The translations under genes and the position numbers were made by a program. Source: Symsagittifera roscoffensis (Eukaryota > Xenacoelomorpha > Acoela > Convolutidae). From it: a stretch of DNA of 64,000 bases. Location: assembly GCF_963678635.1 (NCBI RefSeq), contig NC_087063.1, positions 23,006,701 to 23,070,700 of the forward strand. Direction: 5' to 3'. Below the pieces are notes generated by a model. That model did not search any database. It saw only the letters and a program-made list of their open reading frames with translations, and was not told the origin of the DNA. Below are positions 43,057 through 53,755 of this stretch, one piece after another. Every line of letters begins with the position of its first letter. Position 1 is the stretch's first letter.

Positions 43057-46000
43057 GTCCTAACTAAGTGTGAAGTTTTCAGATTAAATTTATTAAAAAA
43101 ACTTTTTTCCAAATAAAACTGTACAAGTCAAATACTTAAGGAAGAATTTTTTGGACGATAAATAATTAATTTAAAAATAAAAAAAACGTAAAAAACACAA
43201 TTTATTGAAGATTACAGTTCTCAATGAACATAGAGTCTTGTTAAATTTGGGACAGTTCTTTGAGATCGCTCAAAGTATAGTTGACATAGGCTTTTTGTTT
43301 CTTGTTATACTCTCTTTTTCATTGAAGAGCCAAATTTGTGGGGAGGCTTGCTAATATGGCTTGCTAATTTGTGGGGAGGCTTGCTACATTCATAAGAGCC
43401 AAATGAATGTAGGGAGGCTTGCTAATAATGTACTTCTTGATCGTGACACAAACTTGTGTTCTATTATAGGTTGCTTTGTCCTACATTTTGTTGCAGTTGG
43501 CAAGCTCCTGATTCCTAGTTGCCCCTTTGTCAGAAGTAAATTCTAATTTAGGAACGAGTCCAATGTTTTCAGCATTGTGAATAACAGTAATTTTACCTGC
43601 CGAGGTTGCTTTTTCTTCTTTTTCACCAAGATGGATTTTTTGAGTTGCACTATATCAATTTTTTTGAATACTTGGAACAAGTTCTTTTCTCGAGTGCACT
43701 TTGAATAAAGGAGTAAATTGATCAGATGAAGTGAGATGAGACAAATCATTATGAGGTTAAATTAAAAGGGAAGTAAACAGTTTAAGTCAATCAATTAACC
43801 ATAAAAAGAAATAGAACTATAAACGGAATTTTTGGGTGAAGTTTCCAATTTTGAAACTTGTGCAGGCGTTAGTGCTTCTATATAAATCCACAAATTTGAG
43901 CAAAAATCATTGTTACAGTTGGTTGCTGCTATATGCCAAGCTCTTCCCAGCTTTAATCCACGTTAATGTAAAAAAATCGCTATTTATTTCCATTTCCAAT
44001 GATCTTATTGAAAAATAAAAGGTAACCCAGGATTATCCACATACTTTTGATTGATTCAGTTTGCAATCAATTGTTACAAAGTTGAGTAAGTTTCATTTTA
44101 CATATCGAATAATTGACTGCCTTAACAATCTGTATAAAATTAGTTTTTATTCCCAGGTCATTTTCATCAACTTGTGAAGTTTCTAACCAATTTAATCGCG
44201 CTGTTCATCACAGTTTTGCAAGAGAAAAAGACAAAACTGTCTTAGTTGTTCAAAGAATATGTAAAAGTCTCTTGAAATGCATAAACAAGATGTAAAGTTT
44301 CCTTCTGATATTTAAGAAGCTGCAAACTTTTTTTCAGTTTTCTAAACAAGTTTAAAAAATCTTTTCAGATTTTTGAACAAAATGCAATAAAAACGTAACT
44401 AACACAAGTTATTGTACATTAGAGCTCTCAATAAACAGAAAATCTTTTTAACTTCGGAAAAGTTCTTTGAATTGGTTCAAAGTATAGTTGACATAGGCAA
44501 CTTGTTTCATTGCTTCCTTCTCTTTTGCCTTGATGAGCCAAATCTGATTGTAGGAAAGTTTAATAACAATGTACGTCTTGATCGTGACACAAAATTGTCT
44601 TCTGCTATATGTTGCTATGTCGTACGCTTTATTGCATTTGGCAAGCTCCTGATCCATATTTGACTCTTTGTCACAATTGAGTTATAGTTTAGTAACGAGT
44701 ACAAGGTTTTAAGCATCGTAAATAACAGTTTTTTCAACTGCAATCATTGCTTCTCCTTCTTTTTCACCAAAATAGACTTGCTCTTTTTTTTTGAGTTGCA
44801 CCAACTCATTTTTCTTGAATACTTGGAAGCTGGGTTCAAAGTAGTCTTTCCCCTCTTAAAATTTTTTGGTACAAACAAATCTCCTAATTCTTGTATGATT
44901 TTTTGAAATTTCAACACGATTGGAACCAGTGTCTTTTTTTGAGTAAATTTTGAATTGATGAGTAAACTGATCAGATGTGGAAAATTGAGACAAAAATTTT
45001 TGATAATAAATTAAAAGCGAAATAAAGAATATATGTCATTTAATTAAACATAAAAAGAAATAGAACTATATTCGAAGTTTTGTATGAAGTTTCCAAACAT
45101 GGAAATTGTGTAGGCGATAGTGCTTCGTTATAAATCCACAACACTAAGCGAAAATCATTGTGACATTTGGCTGCTGCTAAGTGCCAAGCTCTTCTCAGCT
45201 TTAATTCAAGTTACACTAAAAAATCGCTATTAGTTTCCATTTCCAGTGATCTTTACGGAAAAAAAATAGTAACCAAAAATTAACCACAAACTTCTGATTG
45301 ATTCAATTTGCGATGAATTATAACAACTTTGGGTAAATTTCTTTTGACATTTCAAATAATCAATTGCTTTTACACTCTGCACAAAAACAGATTGTTTTCC
45401 AAATTTATTTCATCAACTCGCGAAATTTTTAATCAAATTAGTCGCAAAAAAAAATTGTCTCGGTTGTTCAAAGAGTATGCAAAAATAGCTTTAAACTTAT
45501 AAACAAGATGTCATATTTTCTTCTGATCTTTATGAGGCTACAAACGTTTTTTCAATTTTTTAACAAGTTACACAAACGTTTTAGTTTTTTCAACAAAATG
45601 CGACAAAAATTTCAATTTCTTTTTAAAAGACGCTAAACTGCTTCACTTTTTTAAGCAAAAAACAAAAAATATTTTAATTGTTTTTTCGACAAGATGCAAA
45701 AATGTTTCAGTTTTTGGACGATAGGCAAAAAATTTTCAAGTATTTGTACTTTTGTGCAAATTTTTACTGTTTTTTATAACACGTGTGCAAAAGTTGTATT
45801 GCTATTAACTTTGTTCCAATTGTTTTATCATTTGGTGTATTTTACACTGAGTTAGTCATCTCTGCTCCTTATTTCGTTCAAAAGTAAACTCTTCGATTGA
45901 GTAAGTTACATTACTAAATCTGATAATTCTTTTTTGTACGAAACAAACGTCTAAAAATTACAAAAAAAAAATAAGACTCAATATCTACTTCATCAAAATG

Positions 46001-46396
46001 AAATTCAACTGGATTTTTTTATATAATACAGTAGTTCGAGTAAATTCAATTGTTTTTTGATATACATTTTTCGAATAATGATAAAAATCATTAGAAAATT
46101 ACTTTTGGAAAACGCTAGACTCTGATTGCTTTATTTTGTACAAACAGTGTTACTAAAAAAATACTCGGTTCTGATTGCTTGATTTTCCCGAAGCCTTTCT
46201 TTTTGATTTTTCAAAAATTAAAAGCAATCGCTCTTTACTTTGTAAAACTACTGGAATTTGCTAACATTATACTGAACAATTCAAGTTCAGTATAAATATT
46301 AAATTAATTTTTTGGGACATTTCAAATCTCCTATAGTTGTAGGTACCGTGTGATTTTATTTAATTTTGGTTCATGCTAAAGCTCCCACTTTTTCAA
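43057..46396 (+). repeat. Array block 7: modules B and A, minisatellite, tail
   Basis: Near-identical to block 6 except for a local insertion at about 43336-43405, where the module-B string TTTGTGGGGAGGCTTGCTA is copied twice in a row. B core 43215-43546, A core 44412-44663, minisatellite about 45490-45740, inverted repeat 46267-46295. Confidence 0.8.
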
Positions 46397-47103
46397 AAAC
46401 CGTCACTCATTAGGAATGAGAACGTGAAATGTCAGGATTATGACAAAGAGTACAGGAGAGCCAATGCAGCACGACATCTATGAGTTGTTCCTTGTCCTGA
46501 TTGTAATTTTTGTTCTTAAAACCAGCAGGAAATATTTATTATTCCATGGCAGCAAAAATCAATTCAAAACCACACGAAAGTCAAGCAAATGCGTATCGTG
46601 AGAGAAAGACTTTCCGAGACGTTATTCACTTCATTAAAATCGCAAAAAAAAAGAAACAGCATTAGTTGAAAGCGAGAAAAACAAGTGATTTGAATCAATT
46701 CATTTAGAAAAACATTTGAATAAAATCAGTGAGAAAAACGATTGTTTAATTTTTTGGAATACGTGGGGGATAGTGAAGAGTTAACAAATGTGTTGAATGC
46801 CTGTCAACGCTTCTCAACGGGCACTGAGATGGAAAAGGGACGCCACAAGGTAAGGAGTTTTCAGCTTTCGAAACTAGATTTCAATCTAGATATTGAGAAA
46901 CTGGATCAAGTTTTTGAAAAAATTTGCGCAGCGAAAGTCAATATTACCCGTAGATTTGTTTTACCTAATAAAAAAACAGTTTATGTAATATAGAAATGGT
47001 TGGTGAATATCATTAAGCCTATGCTCATGAAATTAACACTCTCCTCGATAAACCTATTTTGCTTTGCATTAAAGCAGAGTTGACGACTTTACAGAGAAAC
47101 TAA
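46397..47103 (+). pseudogene. Family B DNA polymerase pseudogene, N-terminal piece
   Basis: Open piece at 46742-46993 similar to the other N-terminal copies, but ending at a TAG inside the region that stays open in the 38.7-kb copy. Joined to module B at about 47100. Confidence 0.6.
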
Positions 47104-50100
47104 GTGTCCTAACTAAGTGTGAAGTTTTCAGATTAAATTTAATGAAAAAACTGCTTTCCAAATAAAACTGTACAAGTCAAATATTTAAGGAAGAATTTTT
47201 TGGACGATAAATAATTAATTTAAAAATAAAAAAAACGTAAAAAACACAATTTATTGAAGATTACAGTCCTCAATGAACATAGAGTCTTGTTAAATTTGGT
47301 ACAGTTCTTTGAGTTCGCTCAAAGTATAGATGGCATAGGCTTTTTGTTTCATTGTTATACTCTCTTTTTCATTGAAGAGCCAAATTTGAATGTAGGGAAG
47401 CTTGCTTATAATGTACTTCTTGATCGTGACACAAACTTGTGTTCTATTATAGGTTGCTTTCTCCTACAATTTGTTGCAGTTGGCAAGCTCCTGATTCATA
47501 GTTGCCCCTTTGTCAGAAGTAAGTTCTAATTTAGGAACGAGTCCAATGTTTTCAGCATTGTGAATAACAGTAGTTTTACCTGCCGAGGTTGCTTTTTCTT
47601 CTTTTTCACCAAGATGGATTTTTTGAGTTGCACCATATCATTTTTTTTGAATACTTGGAAGTAGAATTCAAAGTAAGCTTTCCCCTTGTAGAATTTTTGG
47701 GTCCAGGCAAATCTCCTAACTCTTGTATGATTTTTTGAAAACTCAGTACAATTGGAACAAGTTTTTTTCTCGAGTGAACTTGAATAAAAAAGTAAATTGA
47801 TCAGATGAAATGAGATGAGACAAATCCTTATGAGGTTAAATTAAAAGGGAAGAAAACAGTATAAGTCAATCAATTAACCATAAAAAGAAATAGAACTATA
47901 AACGGTATTTTTGGGTGAAGTTTTCACTTTTGAAACTTGTGCAGGCTTTAGTGCTTCTATATAAATCCACAAATTTGAGCAAAAATCATTGTTACAGTTG
48001 GTTGCTGCTATATGCCAAGCTCTTCCCAGCTTTAATCCACGTTATTATAAAAAATCGCTATTTATTTCCATTTCCAATGATCTTTTTGAAAAATAAAAGG
48101 TAACCCAAGATTATCCAAATACTTCTGATTGATTCAATTTGCAATCAATTGTTACAACGTTGAGTAAGTTTCTTTTTACATATCGAATAATTGACTGCCT
48201 TAACAATCTGTATAAAATTAGTTTTTATTCCCAGGCCATTTTCATCAATTTGTGAAGTTTCTAACCAATTTAATCGCGCTGTTCATCACAGTTTTGCAAG
48301 AGAAAAAGACAAAACTGTCTTAGTTGTTCAGAGAATATGTAAAAGTCTCTTGTCTTGAAATGTATAAACAAGATGTAAAGTTTCCTTCTGATATTTAAGA
48401 AGCTGCAAACTTTTTTTCAGTTTTTTAAACAAGTTAAAAAAATCTTTTCAGTTTTTTAAACAAAATGCAATAAAAACGTAAATAACACAAGTTATTGTAC
48501 ATTAGAGCTCTCAATAAACAGAAAATCTTTTTAACTTCGGAAAAGTTCTTTGAATTGGTTGAAAGTATAGTTGACATAGGCAACTTGTTTCATTGCTTCC
48601 TTCCCTTTTGCGTTGATGAGCCAAATCTAATTGTAGGAAAGTTTAATAATAATGTACGTCTTGATCGTGACACAAATTTGTCTTCTACTATATGTTGTTA
48701 TGTCGTACGCTTTATTGCAGTTGGCAAGCTCCTGATCCATAGTTGACCCTTTGTCTGAATTGAGTTATAGTTTAGGAACAAGTACAAGGTTTTAAGCATG
48801 GTAAATAACAGTTTCTTCAACTGCAATCATTGTTTCTCCTTCTTTTTCACCAAGATGGACTTGCTCTTTTTTTTGAGTTGCACCAACTCATTTTTCTTGA
48901 ATACTTGGAAACTGGGTTCAAAGTTGTCTTTCCCCTCTTAAAATTGTTTGGTACAAACAAATCTCCTAATTCTTGTATGATTTTTTGAAAATTCAATACG
49001 ATTGGAACCAGTGTTTTTTCTTGAGTAAATTTTGAATAGATGAGTAAACTGATCAGATGTGGAAAATTGAGACAAAAATTTTTGATAATAAATTAAAAGC
49101 GAAATAAAGAATATATGTCATTTAATTAAGCATAAAAAGAAATAGAACTATAAACGGAATTTTTGGGTGAAATTTCCAATTTTGAAACTTGTGCAGGCGT
49201 TAGTGCTTCCATAAAAATCCACAAATTTGAGCAAAAATCATTGTTACAGTTGGTTGCTGCTATATGCCACGCTCTTCCCAGCTTTAATCCACGTTAATGT
49301 AAAAAATCGCTATTTATTTCCATTTCCAATGATCTTTTTGAAAAATAAAAGGTAACCCAAGATTATCCACAAACTTCTGATTGATTCAATTTGCAATCAA
49401 TTGTTACAACGTTGAGTAAGTTTCTTTTTACATATCGAATAATTGACTGCCTTAACAATCTGTATAAAATTAGTTTTTATTCCCAGGTCATTTTCATCAA
49501 CTTGTGAAGTTTCTAACCAATTTAATCGCGCTGTTCATCACAGTTTTGCAAGAGAAAAAGACAAAACTGTCTTAATTGCTCAAAGAATATGTAAAAGTCT
49601 CTTGAAATGTATAAACAAGATGTAAAGATTCCTTCTGATATTTAAGAAGCTTTAAACTTTTTTTTCAGTTTTTTAAACAAGTTTAAAAAATCTATTCAGA
49701 TTTTTAAACAAAATGCAATAAAAACGTAAATAACACAAATTATTGTACATTAGAGCTCTCAATAAACAGAAAATCTTTTTAACTTCGGAAAAAATCTTTG
49801 AATTGGTTGAAAGTATAGTTGACATAGGCAACTTGTTTCATTGCTTCCTTTTCTTTTGCCTTGATGAGCCAAATCTGATTGTAGGAAAGTTTAAAAACAA
49901 TGTACGTCTTGATCGTGACACAAAATTGTCTTCTGCTATATGTTGTTATGTCGTACGCTTTATTGCAGTTGGCAAGCTCCTGATCCATAGTTGACCCTTT
50001 GTCAGAATTGAGTTATAGTTTAGGAACGAGTACAAGGTTTTAAGCATCGTAAATAACAGTTTCTTCAACTGCAATCATTGTTTCTCCTTCTTTTTCACCA

Positions 50101-51702
50101 AGATAGACTTGCTCTTTTTTTTTGAGTTGCACCAACTCATTTTTCTTGAATACTTGGAAGCTGGGTTCAAAGTTGTCTTTCCCCTCTTAAAATTGTTTGA
50201 TACAAACAAATCTCCTAATTCTTGTATGATTTTTTGAAAATTCATTACGATTGGAACCAGTGTCTTTTCTTGAGTAAATTTTGAATAGATGAGTAAACTG
50301 ATCAGATGTGGAAAATTGAGACAAAAATTTTTGATAATAAATTAAAAGCGAAATAAAGAATATATGTCATTTAATTAAACATAAAAAGAAATAGAACTAT
50401 AATCGAAGTTTTGTATGAAGTTTCCAAACATGGAAATTGTGTAGGCAATAGTGCTTCAATATAAATCCACAACACTAAGCGAAAATCATTGTTACATTTG
50501 GCTGCTGCTAAGTGCCAAGCTCTTCCCAGCTTTAATTCAAGTTACTGTAAAAAATCGCTATTAGTTTCCATTTCCAGTGATCTTTACGAAAAATAAATAG
50601 TAACCAAAATTAACCACAAACTTTTGATTGATTTAATTTGCGATGAATTATAACAATTTTGGGTAAATTTTTTTTGACATTTCAAATAATCAATTGCTTT
50701 TACACTCTGTACAAAAACAGATTGTTTTCCAAATTTATTTCATCAACTTGGTTGTTTCGGTTGTTCAAAGAGTATGCAAAAATAGCTTTAAACTTATAAA
50801 CAAGATGTCATATTTTCTTCTGATCTTTATGAAGCTACAAATGTTTTTTCAATTTTTTAACAAGTTACAAAAACTTTTCAGTTTTTTCAACAAAATACGA
50901 AAAAAAAATTTCAATTTTTTTTAAAAGACGCTAAGCTGCTTGACTTTTTTAAGCAAAAAACAAAAACTATTTTAATTGTTTTTTTTGACAAGATGCAAAA
51001 ATGTTTCAGTTTTTGGACAATAGGCAAAAAATTTTCAAGTATTTGTACTTTTGTGCAAATTTTTACTGTTTTTTATAACACTAACATGTGTGCAAAAGTT
51101 GTATTGCTATTAACTTTGTTCCAATTGTTTTCTCATTTGGTGTATTTTACACTGAGTTAGTGATCTCTGCTCCTTAATTCGTTCAGAAGTAAACTCTTCG
51201 ATTGAGTAAGTTACATTACTAAATCTGATAACTCTTTTTTGTACAAAACAAACGTCTAAAAATTCTAAAAAAGGAAGAGCCAGTATCTACTTCATCAAAA
51301 TGAAATTCAACTGGATTTTTTTATACATTACAGTAGTTCGAGGAAATTCAAATGTTTTTTGATATACGTTTTTCGAAAAATGATAAAAAGCATTAGAAAA
51401 TCACTGTTAGAAAACGCTAGACTCTGATTGCTTTATCTTGTACAAACAGTGTTATTAAAAAATACTCGGTTCTGATTGCTTGATTTTCCCGAAGCCTTTC
51501 TTTTTGATTTTTCAAAAACTAAAAGCAATCGCTCTTTACTTTGTATAACTACTGGAATTTGCTAACATTATACTGAACAATTCAAGTTCAGTATAAATAT
51601 TCAATTAATTTTTTGGGACATTTCAAATCTCCTATAGTTAAAGGTACCGTGTGATTTTATTTAATTTTGGTTCATGCTAAAGCTCCCACTTTTTTCAGAT
51701 AC
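47104..51702 (+). repeat. Array block 8: modules B, A, partial B and second A, minisatellite, tail
   Basis: B core 47254-47529 and A core 48495-48746 are followed by a switch near 49140 from module-A sequence back to the 3' half of module B, and then a second A core at 49743-49994. This extra B/A pair explains why the unit is about 5.3 kb. Minisatellite about 50770-51040, inverted repeat 51568-51596. Confidence 0.75.
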
Positions 51703-53755
51703 CGTCACTCATTAGGAATGAGAAAGTGAAATGCCTGGATTATGACAAAGAGTACAGGAGAGCCAATGCAGCACGACATCTGTGAGTTATTTCTTGTCCT
51801 GATTGTAATTTTTGTACTTAAAACCAGCAGGAAAAATTTATTTTTCCATGGCAGCAAAAATCAATTCAAAACCACACGAAAGTCAAGCAAATGCGTATCG
51901 TGAGAGAAAGACTTTCCGAGATGTTATTCACTTCATTAAAATCGCAAAAAAAAAGAAACAGCATTAGTTGAAAGCGAGAAAAACAAGTGATTTGAATCAA
52001 TTCATTTAGAAAAATATTTGAATAATTTCTTGGAAAACGTGTGGGATAGTGAAGAGTTAACAGATGAGTTGAATGTCTGTCAACACTTCTTAACGAACAC
52101 TGAGATGGAAAAGGGACGCCACAAGGTAAACAATTTTCAGCTTTCGAAACTAGATTTCAATCTAGATATCGAGAAACTGGATCAAGTTTTTGGAAAATTT
52201 GCACAGCGAAAGTCAATATTACCCGCAGGTTTGTTTTGCCACGATATGCCTAAAGGCCTGTATACGAGATGGGACTACAATGAAGAAACACAAAAGTTTA
52301 AAGCAAGGGAACACCAAGTTCGTACGTTTGGAAATTTGGTCATGTCATATTTTTGAGCAGCCAGGCCAGAAACTAAAACTGAGAGCTACTGCACTACAAG
52401 AACATAGAAAAAAATTGCTTCAGCGTTGATGGTTGTTGCCACTTTTGCCCTTCTCAAGAAGCTAGACCTAGCCTAACTGATGATGCTAATAAACGAGGAA
52501 CCAAGAAAAGAGATTTTGATACGCTTCGAAAAGATTAATTTTGAGAAGAAGGATACTCGATAGAAGAAGTGTGGGAGTTCAGTTCATGGGATCAGTTTAA
52601 AAAAGCGTAGACGTGAAAGACCTCTTTATTTCATTTATTAACCACTCAATTTATTAGAAATGAAACAATTTTCGATTACGGGCAAGGTTATCTTATTGTT
52701 ACAGATGAACTAGAAGCAAAAGTCTCCAATTTTCCACCTATTTTCAAAAATAATAATTTTACCAGAATCGATGTTGACGAATAGATGAAGCGATATTTGG
52801 AAGAAAACGATCTGTTGAAACAGCCGCAGCGAATGTTGATATCGAGCTTCAGGTTACCTACGGTACGCTTCCAACACCATTTTTCAATTTAATTTCAATA
52901 TTGGTCTACAGTGTACAAAAAATCGTCGATTTATACATTGTACACCGCGTAAAGTGTTCAACAGTTTCGCTCAGTCTGGTGCTGATGCTAGGCGAGCCGA
53001 AGACAATATTCGAATGTCTGGTGTGGTAGCCGAGACAAAGAAATTGCTAGGAAATAGTTCCTAAAGCTATCAAACAAAGGACAAGTCAAAACCAACAATG
53101 ACGAAAAATCCTGGTGACCAAAAGAACCATAAAGCTAAATAGCCAGTTCTTCAAGCGACTCAAAATTGTAGCTAAAGACATGTATGAAGTGTAGTTTGTT
53201 AAATCTACTATAGAACAGCGGAAACCAATTATGGTATGATTTTTTACAGATTCCCCTTATTTGGCTTTGGCAGAAGAAAGTTTATACGGATGTATCACTC
53301 GCTACAAGCAAACAGAATGGAATGAAAATCAAAGCCAGGATTGTCGAAACAATTTTAGAGCAGATTCGAAAAAAAAAAAAATTTCACCCCAACTAGCTCC
53401 ATCAAAGACGAAAAACAAAATAAGAGAGAACCAGAGTTTTCAAAGAGAAGTTCAGATGCACCGAATTGTTGTGCTTCTGTAGTCAAATTTATTGCTCTTA
53501 CGATAGTAAAAGTCCAAAGTATACATTTAGCAGTAAAGAATTGAACAAACGCACAATAAAAGACTTTGGAGACGGTCCGATGGTAAAGTATTGACAAACA
53601 TTGGATAGAGCAGTGAATTTGAAATCAACAAATAGAGGAGTTGAAACGGTTAACCATAGTTGCCACTTATGAACAAACTGAAAAAGCTGAGCTATTTTTA
53701 ATTTAAACGGGACGTTGAATGTGATGGAATACATATTAAACCACCGAATTTGTAA
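51703..53755 (+). pseudogene. Family B DNA polymerase pseudogene with C-terminus
   Basis: Has the N-terminal piece (52018-52228), then an internal deletion that removes motif A and joins straight to MPKGLYTRWDYNEET at about 52247. The CHFCPSQEARPSL-like, NSS (motif B) and LALAEESLYG regions follow (53261-53482). The last codons end at TAA 53753-53755, which looks like the natural C-terminus. Stops shared with the 33.5-kb copy (TAG after the RIDxDE segment; TAA directly after NSS) show common descent from one already broken gene. Confidence 0.7.

Larger units (their letters stand above)
20892..53755 (+). repeat. 33-kb complex tandem array of polymerase pseudogenes and A/B modules
   Basis: The same landmarks recur: a perfect 11-bp inverted repeat (TTATACTGAAC-AATTCAA-GTTCAGTATAA), then a polymerase N-terminal piece, then module B, then module A, a ~30-bp degenerate minisatellite, and the next inverted repeat. 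The inverted repeats start at 24398, 29442, 33356 (degenerate), 38290, 42218, 46267 and 51568, so unit lengths are 3.9-5.3 kb. Modules A and B are themselves related, so an older duplication is nested inside the newer one. Units vary by internal deletions and extra modules, as unequal crossing-over would produce. Confidence 0.85.

Noticed and set aside
20892-53755. CRISPR-like or gene-cluster reading of the repeated short ORFs
   Set aside because: Units are kilobases long, eukaryotic in character and consist of broken polymerase pieces and drifting modules; the 60-90-codon frames are not intact genes.
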